Positions 44,586-59,500 of a DNA stretch of 60,000 nucleotides are shown here, piece after piece; positions within the stretch are counted from its first letter, which is position 1; every line of letters starts with the position of its first letter. Source of the DNA: Membranipora membranacea (taxonomy: Eukaryota; Bryozoa; Gymnolaemata; Cheilostomatida; Membraniporidae); NCBI GenBank assembly GCA_914767715.1, contig OU612068.1, positions 13,084,001 to 13,144,000 of the forward strand. Reading direction: 5' to 3'. A program made the position numbers and the translations under genes. Under the pieces are notes generated by a model that did no database searches, was not told where the DNA came from, and was given only the letters and a program-made list of their open reading frames with translations.

Positions 44586-47500
44586 ATAGCTTTATTTGGA
44601 TACGGATGCTGCAAGAAACGAAGCATTGAGCAGCGAAGTGAAGAGCGCGGTCATGGATGACGTAAGTACTGTGTGGTGGTATGACTCCCCCTCCTTTTTT
44701 TTTCTCCCCCACAAATAGTCTCGGCTATGTAATGGAGTAATTGTAATGTGACAGCACTGTCATCTAAGTTTTGTCTATCATCGTTAGCAAGCAGGCTCAG
44801 CCGGAAGTAAACACTTGCATTATATTTGAATGCCATTGAGAAAAGAGGCTTCCCACCTAAATCTGCACTTGCATTGTTGTGTTCACTAATACTTTCGGAT
44901 TATTGCATATATGTACAAAAGAGGGACTTAAATCTTGAGCTAAACACCATCCTATATCTTGCTGACAATCTCTTTACTGACTGTGTGGACTTAATGCTGT
45001 CCTCAACAGCTGCTACAGCTCATCACGTAAACTGAATGTTATTTAGTTAGCAGTTCATTTCACTTATACACATTACTTACAAGTCTGATCACCATCTTAT
45101 CATGGAAATCTAGCATTTCATCCAACAATCATGTTATTAGCGTGCTTAATTATGCATGTGATTTTGATGATGACATTGCTTTGGTGCATAGCAGGGTTTC
45201 CAAAACCTTGTGAAACTTAATCACCCCACATATAACCTTACTCTGTGATCAAATATTTGAATGTCTTTGCTTTGACTTTGTTACAGCAAGATGCAGCAAG
45301 GCAGAGTGTGTTTGGGAGTAATCCCGCCTGCGTGCACGATGAGTTCGAGAAACATGCCCGTAGTAAGAAGACGACTTCACCAGTAAGATTTTTATATCCA
45401 GATAGTCCTACCTTACTCACTCCCACATTCAGTTCTATTTTGTGAGAATGCCAAGCTTTGAGTAATGCGTTGATCGGGTCTCAGAGGTTGAGGTATGAAT
45501 GAGCAGGTATGGGTGTGAGTGTGGCCTGTTGTGGTTTGAAAGGTACAACTAAAGCTCCATTCTGCTGCTGTGCAGGTAATCATATATGATCAACTGGGTG
45601 TACAGTCTTACGCTATGAATGGCTAAGGTGGACACACCAAACCAACATATGACCGCGGTTTGACTTAGCTGACGTTGGTCAACTGATTATGTCACATTCC
45701 ACAATGTTGTACAAGGGTGTCAGGGATAGAAGATGGGCACATATGATCATAGGAGAAATGTCAATTTTGCTTTCAAACAGGAATACAATTGCTTTTTTTG
45801 GAGATAGATGCATTTTTCATGCATGTGTCAAAATTAAAATTTCTATCCCGAAATAATTTGTCAACCATGATCCGCCTTACAACCGTGGGAAAATTAAGTT
45901 TTCTGGCAGTTTTGTATGACACTGCAAAACAGGCGCTCAAACAATTATTTTGAGAGAAATTCCTATGCCATTGATGAAAGAAGGATGGAGAAAGCTCATA
46001 CGTATGTCTACTGCAATGGACTTCCCGTCTTTAATTTGAACAATTTCATTGAAAACTATTTATAAAAAGTCCTCGATCCGATCCTCACTCGTAGCTTCCT
46101 GGTGATAGATATGATGGAATGCGCCCATGATGTGCCCGTGGTACACTGTAATTATCCACTTGAGCAGTCAAGATAACACGCAAGGCCCTGTGCATCACAT
46201 CAGTGATGATGTAACATCACAAGCCTTGAGCAATCGCAAAACTACACTATATTATGTTCTGATGTTACACTCAACCAAGACTGCTCTGCATTTTAAACGG
46301 GGCAACCACCACATTTTTTTCTCCGAGGCACCTGCTTAGAAATATGCATCAAGTCAATCTGTCAAAAAGTTCATTGGAGTGAACACCCTTTAAATTCCAT
46401 CGATCGTCCAACCAGTTAGCCTGTCAGGTCAAGGTTATTCAAGACAGGCTACCAACCAGTAGGCAAGTGAACAATGTAAAGGTAGTTGAGTTATTCCGTT
46501 TGCTTTCTTGCATTACTTCTGGAGTTTTTTTACAGCTGTTGCGACATCTCTCCCAACCTCACATGCTATTGAGAAACATGTAAAAGACACACATGCATCT
46601 TGCAAGTATATACGTGAGGGAGTAGCCGGACTTAATTGATTCTCAAAAAAACCTGTGAAATTGATGCTGCTGATAAAAAATTTTAGGTGTTTTTGCTTTG
46701 AAGTGTGCGGTTGATTTATTGCCATTTTAATGGAGTATGCCTGGATTTTCATTTGTTACGCAAAATTTAGATGGGATTGCGTATTCCGTATCCTTGAAAC
46801 TTTTCAGAGAAAAATGTAAGCAAAAAAAAGAGCATTTAGACCTTTTTTTCTAAAATGTTGTGGTTGGTTTGAGTATAAATGTAAAGATACTGAATACTTG
46901 GATAAATGTCGATTACTATTAGACATTGCTCAAAGTCGCAGGTACACATCTTTGGGCATGGCTATGATGAGGCATCTTTGCTCTTCAACTTGTCACAAAT
47001 TGTAACTAAATTTTACTTTCAAAAGCTGCTGAAGAACCTATAAACTAATCACATAGTATGCTTCAGGTTCATTCTTTATAATAATAATGGTTTATTATCA
47101 TTCATAATAACAGCTTTGTCAAACATGAAAACCTAAAATGAGATGTTTTGAATTATGAATAGGCACACTGTATAGAAAGCTTTGGTGTTTCATAGATAAA
47201 CTGCATCACTTTCTTATCTGTCCCTTTTTTGACTGCAGATATGCCCTGCAGCCATATTTAGTGGTGAGCGTATGTCGTCGTTCACACGCTGTTGTATGTT
47301 GAGGGCAATAGTTATCACTAAAAGTTGACTCATTCAATCCAAGGTGCAAGCAGGCCAGTTGCGCTTTGACAAAAGGACCCCCTTACATATCATATGTGGG
47401 TACTTCCGATGAAATAATACTAAACTAGTTATTATCTAATATCTCGTCGATGCCCCTATGCTAAGAAAAGGTCTCTACCAGTATAATGTATATGTCGGTC

Positions 47501-50500
47501 ACTTGGTGGTTTTCTATTGCTAATATACTGAAACAGTGTACATACACAACCGATATAGTACTCCATCCTCTACATATACAGACCATAATTCATTCAAAAT
47601 GAGTGGCTATCACGCCGAAACCAGATACTGGTTCCCAACTCGAACAAGTCTGTGCGATCAACATAAAACTTGTGTTTATTATGATATAAGCTCGCCCAAT
47701 GAGCACCCCATATAGATCTTACATCTCCTCACATACTGACAGTGCACATTATAAAGTCCGCAAGGCAGAGTGCCTGACTGTCTATCAGATCCGATTGTGT
47801 GACTGCAGCGGATTCGGTAGTTTAGGTGAGAGTGACACGTTATCATCCATTATCATTACGATGTATCTTATAAAACAATGAATAATTTATGTACTCACCC
47901 TTCGTCTTATCTGCAAAACAATCCCGTAATATTGACTGGTAGAAAGGATGCTTGTGATTTATTCGCACTTATTATTATATACTGCGTGTAGGTACATAGG
48001 AGACATGTATTGTTCAGCTTGCTGTTTATGTGTTTGTGTGTTGGGGTTCGATCTAATTAGACCCGCTGCTACTTATTAGCTTCTGTAATTATCAGAAATT
48101 TAAATAAGTGTTAGGATACTTTGTGTCACAAGCTTGCAAGGAATCAACAGAAGGTGTAATTGTCAATATTATAGCTGACTGGATTATTGTTATTATGTGA
48201 CCTGGCTCGCTCAGTGACTTTTAGTTTGTCAGCTGCACAGGTAAGCTGTTTGGAAAGTTCTCAAATCAAACGGTAGCTCAACTTTTGTGTAATCTGAGCA
48301 AATTGGAAGAGTCTGAAATCAAATCTGTTAGTACCAAGGACTGAGAGAATAGCACAGCTGGTGGCTAAGAGTTATATCTGGCTTGGTAGGTTTGGGAAGT
48401 AACAGTAACTAACTGAGATCTCAGGTAGCTACCTGGGTTTTGGAGTTTGTAGTATGCAGTGTTTGTGTTACAGCGAGTTTTGTGCAATGTTTTAGGGAGC
48501 ATCAATGATGAATAGTTGGTGTAGCGAATGTATATGGACACTTCGGTTGGATTTATCTCATGTGTTTATGTGAAAGGTTGTAATTGTCAAGTGTTTGTAT
48601 GATATTATGGTTAGTCATTGTTGTGTATACTGTAGCTGGATGCGCTGTCTGTAGATGGGAAGACCCCCATCAAAACAGTTATGAACTGCTCAGCTTGATT
48701 TTCACCATTGTCCTTCCTGCTTTTGTAGGAGATGTTTCAGACCAGAGAGAAATGTTTTAAGACATTGTTGAAGGTAGCGTCTTTAGAGGATGATTTTCAG
48801 GTAAGTTGATGATTATTATGCCCCCATCAGCACCCTCCGGCGTATGTACGCACTACAACTTGGACAAACAGTTTTTTTTTGTATCAAGGGATTTGAAATC
48901 ATTCAGTACAGTTGAGTACAACTTGACCAATTTTTTTGTCAAGGGATTTGAAATTGGCTTTTCCAACTATCCCATTTTGGAGAGCAGAGTTACAGGATTA
49001 AGGGTAACAGACTATTCATCCCCTGTCTACCAAATTGGTATAAGATTGCTATCAGGCCAAAATGCAACAGCGTAGACAAGCTGTGGCTAGTATCAAGAGT
49101 ATATCTGGCAGGCAACAGCTAGCAGCGCCATCACAGGCTGGTAGAAATAACGAAAGCAGATTACATAATAGCTAACCTAACCTTGCATGAATTGAGCACT
49201 AATTGCCATGTGACAATTGTTATTTCCTAAGATGAATCTTCTTACTCTAGTGAGCCTGAATTAGTACATAATATCACATAATCACACCACCAGATTCATG
49301 TCAGGACTTTAGATTACTGGTATGACCATCGCAGCATCGAATGGCCTCCATTTTGTTGTTGATGTCCGATATTGATAAATTGCTGAATAGCAAACATGCA
49401 AACAGAATGAGTCAACTATTCATTCTTGAGCAAACATCGGAATGTCAATAAAATTACTGTGTAAGCTGACTCTTTTATATATATGCATATTTAATATAAA
49501 TGTGCATTGGCTGCCCCAAACTTGCACTTAGTGTTGATGGACTTTTAAACAACGTTATCTGTTCAGTTATAACCTTATATCATCATACCAGACTTTCAAG
49601 TAGCCAACTTTTATGATGTGCCGTTGTGAATATGAGATAGCACGGAACTATTATCCTGATTGCCCCCTTGTTTATACTGTATAACTAAACCTGATACGGT
49701 GTGATAAAATATGTTGACATTTAGGGTTGGTACTACCATTTTAAAATGTTAAAAGTCATATCGAAGAATTATAATTAGCGTTGGGACAGACCAAAGGAAG
49801 TGATAACGATTTTCGTTGCAAGGGCACACCTTGATAATGATACTCCATCCATCAAGCCGCTATGTACTCTTATGGGCCTTTATGTTGGTGCTTCTTGCTT
49901 AACTTGGGGTGCCGTTCAACAAAGGATATTTTGAATAGAATGGCTTATATTCATTTCCTAGCTTTTTTGTTATAGTTTCTACAGAATGAGATAGAAGGGA
50001 AGGCATTGTTCCTCACAAAGGAGTTCAATCACCACCACAAACTAGAGGACCTAGCTGCAGCGACGTCTTCAGAAGTCTCCAAAATACATTCGGTCAGTAA
50101 TAGTATTACTATCTAGAGATCAAGTTCTAAACTCATACCCCAAAACCATTAAAACCATCAGTAAACATAGATGGTTGGAATGATAGGTGCGTCGTCATTG
50201 TATCAAGATTCAAGTTTATTACATGAGAGCAACACATGGCTCTGTTAGCAATGAACTCCCTCGTGTGAAACGATGAAGAAAGCTGAAAATAGATAGGTGA
50301 CTTTTGGGTAGCCTTGAGATAACTGTTACCCCCCCCCCCCCTCCATGGCTGGAGGTACCAGCAACTATTTGCGAAGTTGGATGCTAGACATTATGAGCAA
50401 AGCAGACATCAACAACATTGACTCCTATAAATATACCAGTTATATGCCACTTGTGACAAAAATTGTTTCTTTCTACCTGTCCGGACACCAGACATACTGT

Positions 50501-53500
50501 TACATTGTCACAGTGGGATTGGTTGCTCTCAGTCACCGGTCCCATTGTGACTGACAGACACAGTTTGGATATAAGTAGGTGTGGTACGTGCCAAGCATCA
50601 TATTACAAGGCTTTAGGTACGTTTACTCGCCATACACTGATGATTCAATATTGTCTGATAACTCCCGGGATGACTATCACCTATCACGCTCTGGTGGTGT
50701 TTGATAGCGTCTAATATTAGGCTATCTCTTATCAATGTGTAAATATTTACTGAGTTTTAGTTTGAGTAAATATTTAACCTTCAAAAGAGGAGCCCCTATG
50801 TGTCGTTGTCCTGGGAGGTACGGGTATGGGAAGGTGATGCGACTCCCCTATGTACCTTCTACCCCAACCTGTCTCATCTGTTGGCAGGTTTTTCAACACC
50901 CATCCAGACATTACAACGACCAATATGTAGCCTTTTATTTTGTCTGGGGTAATTCACCAACCTATCCCTTTTGTCGACAAGATTGGGATATCCAGATATT
51001 ATAATGTCCACCGCCCGCTCTATGACCAATCTGTAGCCAATTTTCTGGTTCAGAGTGATGCAATTCATATATTTTCTGCTTTATAGGAATGTATCACTTC
51101 TGTTAAGCACAACTGGGAATGGCTGACAGCTGTATCAAACTGTCTACCTATTCATCTCAAACATGCTTCAGACTATCAACAGGTTGGTCTAAAAAGTGCC
51201 AATGTCATGGTATATTAATTATTACAGAAGTTATCATATTTTGCCTGATACAACTTGGTCACAATGTTGATGGCGGTAATAGTTGTGCAGTATTGCCAGA
51301 GACTAAAGATCTGGTATTGCAATGTTTGTTTTGCTGCTGGTCGGTGCAAGATGCTGGTAGAGGCGTTTCATTATCAACCACTTTCTCCCCTGTGGTTGAT
51401 AATGAAATGCCTCTACCAGCATCTTGCACCGTTTGAGCACTTAAACTACTGCTGGCCCAAAACTATGACTGTGGAATGCTTCTGTTTGAACCAAGAGGTG
51501 GGCTGAAATACCAGACACTTAACTCACTCGTAAGGTTGCCCGCCTAATGAGCCGCTCAAACATGACAACCCTATATCGTTCACCTGCCAGTCCGACATTC
51601 CAGACAAGCTTGTCAGATACACGTCATAACATTTCTAGGTCTTATTTCCCTTATCTTTGCTGACTAGTTTTATGAAAAGAGCTTTTGTGAGGATGCTGTT
51701 TATGAATTTAATACAAGATAATCATTGTAATTTTTTTTTTTTTCGCTTTCAAAAGTGCATGTTTGATCACTGTTAAAATAGTGTTATCAAATTAGCTGAA
51801 TAGTTTAAATTGTTTGACCGATCCGTAATTTTCGACTGATAGTTATGCAAGCTTGAATAAATCGATAAATTTTAACTCTAGGGTTTTAAAGTTGGCACGG
51901 GAAGATGCCTTGTATTACATCAATGTTGATGTGATGGTCTAATTTATTGTAATATTTCATGTCCGGATCGCTAAGTGCTAGGCCTGTTAACTTGATCCAA
52001 TCATGATTGTGTCCTCACTATACTATAATTACTAAATTAGGGAACCATTTTGTTCAAAACTATTTACCTTCGATCTAATAATATTACATTACACGCGTAT
52101 ATGCAACATTACAAATTCATTTCAGCTAAATTTCACATCAGGGCTATTGGAAGCTGATAGTATAAACAGCAGCCCTGAATTGAGTCTCAATGCAAAGTAA
52201 ACATGCCAGTTAGTGTTACTATGAATTCTTTGCCACCCCTGAGAAATTTTAATCATTCTTTACATTGTTAATCATAAATCCGCAGGATAGTCAGTTTATA
52301 CAAGGCATGCTGCCATATCTTAGTATGAAGCCTTCACCCTCTTACCTAAGCCTTCTGGGGTCTGACAGCCCAAATAAGCTGCCTTACATTGCTGACTTAA
52401 CTTTACTTAATGAAGATGATATTTTCACAGATCAGAGTAAGGATATATCCTTACTTGTGATATTTTCTTCTCTATCAGTATACTAGACGAAATGGTGTGC
52501 ATGTCATCGTGTCGCATAGTTATTTAACCACTGAAAACTTGTGAATTCTTTTAAGCTAACCACATGGTTCTTTCTTGTGTTTGCAGTTTTTCCATCAAGC
52601 TGAGCACGTCCAGAGAGGCTTAGCTCTATTCCAAGAACAGATAGAAGAACTGATAAACGCTGATCAGCCAAATGTCACAGATGTCATCGACAACCTCAAG
52701 GTTTGTGTGTATGCGCCTATGTCTATGTGTCTATGAACAATTGGGAATGGTTCAGTCTCTGCGCAGTCATAAGCCGAATATGATGCAATTGATAAGATCG
52801 ACTTTATCAGTCACTTATAGTTCCTTATAGCCTAAGTTGAAAGCTCTATTCGGTAAAATATTAACCGCCACGTGATCTTTGCTTTCTTAGTTGATCTCAT
52901 GGTTCACTCTGCACAGGCACAAACTGTCGAAGAATATGTTGTCCCTGCAGCATAGGCCTTGAAACTATTCACCTAGCGTCAGTTCCTAAATTGAGACTAT
53001 ATTTCAGTTAGTTCAAAATTAAGATAATCAAAACCCATAATTGAATATATTTGGGCCACTGGTTTTCATCAGGACTTTTGCAATAGCACTTCGCCACCAC
53101 AGAGGGAACAAACTTGTGTTAGGTTTTGATATTTCATGACCTTGAACTATGGGAACCTGTAGAGCAGTTTTATGTTTAGAAGTTGGTCCCACATCATTAA
53201 CAGTCTGTACCAAGGGCAGTCTTAGATTTGGGTGATCTCTACCCATTTCCTGAGAGACAAGTTATCAGTGAATATGTTACATTGTCATGCGTTTCCTGCG
53301 GATAGGTTTGCTGCTCATCTAGTTACCATGACAACCTATCACTTTCTCAGCTATGCATAATAGGCGTATAGTCATTAGGCAACCTGTATCCAACATAACT
53401 GTCGCCATAGTGAATTTATATGTTTGTTTATTAGCGTGATATTAGAATAAACATATTAGAATTTATTAGCGATCAGCTGAGATGCTTATAATTTATTACA

Positions 53501-56500
53501 TCTTACAGTGAGATATGACATTGATTCCGATAATTAAAGGTGATTGATTTGTTTATCTTGATATCGACCTGCTTTGATCACAATATCTCACTTTCATTTG
53601 GTAGTAAATACGATAAATGCGATGTTAATGTTTCAGAGGATCCTTGTTTGTAGTGTTTTATGTTTGTTAGAAATTGTTGCCCCTTGTTTATTTTGATAAA
53701 CATGGTAGTTAAATTGCTGTTGAAGGTAAATACCACTAATGCTATCAAGGGTTTAGCAAATAATGTCAGCCTGCCAATGCTGGATCTCTCAGGAATCCAA
53801 ACTGAAATTTCAAACTCTCTGAGACCACTTCTATGTGTGAAGTTCTAACATATAATGTTCTATTTTCAGAGGTTGACAGGAGTCTTACTTCAACAGCAGC
53901 AGCATGTAGAGAGACTCAATGACAAATCTAAAGAGATAGTACCGCTCAAATACAGACGAGAACTGCCCGACTTTCCCGTCAAAGTGAAATCTCTACTCTC
54001 TTTTACTCATGGTGATGTAAGTGTGATGATTGAGGTATTTCCTTTGATTCTTTCCTGAGGATAAAATGTTGAAGTGGAAAAGGAAGACCAGAGCATTTTT
54101 TCATCAGATTGATGACTAATTTACCTGCAGTAAGATGCTTGTCACATAAACATCCATTTTGGTGTGACATTTTCATTGATTTGATCATGACATACTGTAC
54201 TGAATTTCCACACTTAGTGCATGCTATGCTAACAGTTGTTTTGAGGATTTGTGGCATATAAAAACATGCTGCATATTCCCCTTGCTTTTTGTGATTTGAA
54301 TGAACTGTTTCAATTTAAAGCGGTCACACCTTGTAAAATTGAGTGCATCAACCTGCACCTAAAACAAAGCAAATTCATGAATGGAAAATTAATGAACAAT
54401 CAAGGACAAGATGTTTTTTGTTACAATCGGCTATTAGCAGGGCATTTAACAAATTATAGGCTGTATCAGCGATTACAATAGCTATGAAGAGGGAATAAAT
54501 TAGTAGGTCCTACTAGTGACAACTAGCCAAATACGAACTTGTTAGGCTGAGTCACACGGTGCTTGGGTGATGTGAGTGCTAACCCGACTCTGATATTATA
54601 GCTTAGTAGCCTGTGGGAATGATATAGGATCAGATTCTAAGTGATCATCATTGCATATGACGCGACTTGGAACCTGATCGATGTAACTTGATGCGATGAC
54701 ACCTCCCTCCCCCTTAGATATTATTAGAAGATCACTTGTATTACTCCTCTCTTTATCTATGATTTTTTGGATTGCCATTTACTTGAATGTGTGAGGCAAT
54801 GTCTCATATCAGTTTAATTGGCCAGCTGAGTAGAGGAGATATTCACGAAAAGGTCTCGAACTAGGATATGCAGATAGTCCAGGAAATTTAACCCAATATG
54901 TACAGCCTGTGGCTAAGCATAGATTGCTCTCCGCTATCAAATCAAGGCGACCAAATGCCTTACCATGATCGTTACATCTGTGAAAGTTCAGAGTTAGCTT
55001 GAAGTGTGCTTCACCGTGCTTTGACCGTCTGCAATTCAAGAGCCTGAAGTTTTAATTACAAGTTTTCTGGGCAAATACCGAAACAAGTTCAAGTTTCACC
55101 CATAACCAGTCATGACTTACAAATATTAAAAGGACATACAATAGCCATGACGTTCTGCCTCTGGTGAAGTTGTTATGATGATGAATTTGAAGGAGTCTTG
55201 CTGTAAAATTAACAGTGCTTTCAAAAAACAATTGTGCTGCTGTTCCCATTTATTCTGTTGTTCAAGGTGTCAAAAAAGACAATGCTGTCGGTTTGTTGAT
55301 TGGCGGTCTTCAGATCTCAATTTGTTCTTTTTCGGTCACAACCCGAAAGGGTTTACTTCATAGTAAGCCATCCATTATGATTTCGCGGCTGGTTGAGGGT
55401 TGCCCCCTCGATCATGTGAATCTTTACTACTCATAGCCATAATAAACCAACCCAGTTAACATATTATTGTGTATATATCATCCCATCATCTATATGTATT
55501 TTTTTCTCTTGCAGTTCTCGATAGACGAAGGAGATGAATGTGTGATAGTAGACAACTCAAATCAGATTGCCTGGCTCGTAGGTTCCTATAATATCATAAT
55601 AATAATATAATATATAAAATATAAATAATATGTTGTTCACGCTTTGAATTTTGAGATACACATCTTGGTTTAGATCTTAGAACATGAGGACAGGCATCAT
55701 GACTGTAATTTATAAGTGGATGCTGCTCAGCTCACTTACCCATTTGTGAAGTATGTGTCGTCTTTCATGTTTGCCCCTCACAATTGTAAGTGCAAGTACA
55801 TTAAAAAACCTCTTGTTGGCACCTTGGATTATTCATTAATTACTACGTTTGATATCTGCCTGTGCCATGCTTTGCTGAGAGTTGATTTCGATCAAATGCG
55901 CAATATATGCTGCTTTGAGTGTTTACCTATGATAATTTAGTTTGATCTGGGAATGGTACGAGTGAAACTGAAGCCTTTTTCACCATACTTTGTGATATTT
56001 GTTATGCTGGTGAGAGGTTTTTCACTTTGTTTCCCATGGCCTGTTTTAATGCGCGTGATTAGCGATTGACAGCATAATCAAATGCAAGCAGTCCTATGCA
56101 TAGATTTTGCTGACACAGATTTTGCAGCAATGTTTTAGAGAATTAAGCGTGGCCTTGTCATACAGCTTTTTGTGGTGAAGCCTGTGACATAGTTCACAGA
56201 AGACTGATAAAAGTTGCGACAACTGTGGCGCTCTAATGCAAAATCTATCTTATTTGAGGCCGCGATTGAACTCGATCCTCACACTGCGCTGTTTAGTGTG
56301 TAAAAAACATAATAACTTTACCTAATCAAATATCAGTATTCAGTGATGGGATAACTCCTAATTATCACCTGATGAGGACAGTTACCAAAATTTTCATAAT
56401 CAACTTCGTAATTATTTAGTCTTTAATAATTAATCAAATATTTATATTATTTATTGTATTATTAGTAATCATGTTATTTATATTATTTATGCAGGTGAGG

Positions 56501-59500
56501 AATGAAGCAGGAGAGGAGGATGAACTACCTCCGATTATTCTCGTGTTGTCTTCTCTCTGTAAGGAAGCTATAGATACAAGCTTCAGGTTAGTCGTCATTA
56601 TAATAGTTTGAGCAGGGTGGGTGGGAGGGCATCCCACCCTGCCTGGTTGCGAGTCTCCACTATTATAGACTGAGAGTTTGCACTATTATAGACTGAGAGT
56701 CTCCACTATTATAGACTGAGAGCTTCCACTATTATAGACCAATAGTTCTGAGAATGGATTTCGTGGTGCTGCATGTTTTATCAAAGAAGGCATTCACATC
56801 ATTGTGCACACCCTTGTGGCCACACATAGTAAATCTCACATAATGTATATTTTAATGGTTCATGATAAAGTAACTGCCCACCGGAATTAGAATGAGTTTT
56901 TCCAATAGAACTGATACATTTTTGCTGTAATCGTGGTTGCAAAGATACAACCTTTTTTAAAAAGGACAATAGGGGCTTCAAAAATAGTATGAAAACAGAT
57001 TCATGTGATTATATATTTTTATTTTTGATGTTATTCAGTCTGAGGCAAAACATGCTAGCACTATGGAAGATGGTAGTCAAGCGAGCTCTTCATTATGTCG
57101 TCGGAAGAGTCGTAGATCTCATTGACGAAAACTCTCAAGAAGATACAGTAAGCAAATAGGAATTGTTTTAATAGTTCCCTGTTATTCCTGTTTTGATTGG
57201 TTGAAGTACGACCGGAATTTAAATTAAGGATCTAGGCCACAACAAGCCTGATACTTGAATGAGTGGTAACCACTGCAGCGCATATAAGTTTCTAGTTCTT
57301 GGTTATCTATCTGGATGCTTAGAATTTATTTTGTATTGTTGTCATGAGCCTCTTCACTTAATTTAGCTAGCTAACATTAGCTCATACACTGTTCAGTGTT
57401 CTTCCGGGAAGCCATTGATGGTTACCGAATAATACAGTTGTTGACAGTTTTGAGTTGCCCGCTCACATATGCAATCTTTACATCACATCTTTTTTCTAGT
57501 TCCACAATCTATGCAAAGATGACAGAAACGAGGTATTATTATCCCTACAGCAGCTCATAGATAAGATACCACTAAACAGCCTGGCCGAGAAGGAGTACGA
57601 CGCCCTGGCTGATGTCTGTGAATCGCTGGTAGATATCATAGCGGAGCTACCATATGAGCAAAATGGTATGTCAGTTTAATATGCCTATTTCCTTATTGAA
57701 ATAACTCTGAAATGATGGTGATTTTATTTGGGAGAAAGTAGATAATATGATGACAAATTGACTTTTGTCTGTACCCAGGACGGAGGGTACCTGTGGTGCA
57801 CTGACATGTGAGCTTGTTTACCGCATACCTAGTATTCAGTTGTTGATGACTGGCTTATGAGTATGCTAGGTTGTGAAATGTATAAAACTGTCTGCATCAG
57901 TGGCAGCATCTCGATTTTTGTTATCAAGATGCTGACTTGGACCAGAAGGGAACACACTTATGAATATATGTTTAACTGTTATTGACTTCGTTCACGACCA
58001 GCCTAATGATGTACCGTAGCGTTTATTGCAATCTGGGTATTATGAAAAAATCCTTGCTAAGCTAACTCAAAATATTGTAGCTCGGCCACGTATAATAAAG
58101 AAACAATCCAATGATAAGCAATCCTATGTTATGTCTGCCATTTTATGTACATTTTATCACGAGAAAACCACACCTTGCGCCAGAAATGTCAGCAAAAAGC
58201 CTGATACTACATCCTGTTAGCTACAATTTGTACATAAAATGCTCATTACACGTACTAAAATATACTATACAATTGCAAAATTAATACCACAAATCTGTAA
58301 TAATAAAACCGTAAATTTATCTTAAGATGTAGGTCCTTATAATTTACTATCTACCAGCAACATAATTAGGAGAAGGAGTTGCTCGCTCTTTCTTATTTAT
58401 TATTATGTGATTTTATTTTTCTTTTTAAAGGACCGGTTGACGATTTAGAATGTGTAGAGACTTTCCAGACGGCTGAACGTATGACTAGAGCCTTTCAGGT
58501 TTGTGTTTGGAATCGTTTTGTTGCATTTTATTTTTATTTTTTAAATTTTCGTGGGTTACAGTTTTATGGGTCATGCCCAGTGAATTGAAATTTTGCTAAA
58601 TTTTGCCGGCGTGTACAGTTAAAGATTTCAATCATATTCTCTGTTCAACTATGCTTCAAAAGTGTTGAGAAAAGACAATACTTCTAAGATAAGCAGGGGC
58701 ACAATTCTACGATTTGCTATCAGACTTATATTGTGATAACTGCTACAAAAAATCAAATATAGGAACACCTGCTGTGATCCAAAGTGATTTCACCTATCAT
58801 AGACCCCTTAGCTTGATAAGAAACGCTAAAAAAATCAATTGGAATCCATTTTACTTTGAACGGAACATTGCATGACTGAAATCTGCTAGGATAGCATAGG
58901 CTGGCTCTTCAACACATGTAAAAATGTAGGTATTTTTACCAAGGTCTTTTGACTGCTGAAACATGAATGATTTGAGTCATATCATACCATGTATTTGTTA
59001 GCTAAAACTTTATACATGTTTGAAATTATATAGGGCTATAGGTTTAACATACATATAATTTGATTATTTGTGATGAATGATATTTTATTTTCACTCTCAA
59101 GAGGGTCTTCCAATTTCTTAATTAGCACTCACAAGTAATATTCCTTGCATTATTAATCTTGATAGTCATCACAACTGTCTTGGGAGTTTACTTTAGAGCG
59201 AGTTTCATGATATTCTACCCTCATGCCTCGTACTTTTGTATACCGACCATTGATCTAAAGATGACTCAGGCTATTTTTAAGCCAACAGGATTGTTACCTC
59301 ATTGCTTCTGTAGAATTCATACAGTCTGAGTTTGTACTGGAACAGCTAGCTGCCGATATGTTTATTGTGAATACATGCACTCGACATACATAGATTATCA
59401 TTACATTATTGCATGCCTGCTACCGTTTGGCTAATTGCACTGTGATGCCTGTAATGCGGCAGCAATGTTATTCTATCTTCAGTCTATTATATACAGTTCA

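Noticed and set aside
56651-56742. Four 23-bp units resembling a CRISPR array
   Set aside because: The units abut with no spacers and lie in a eukaryotic intron; simple tandem duplication.
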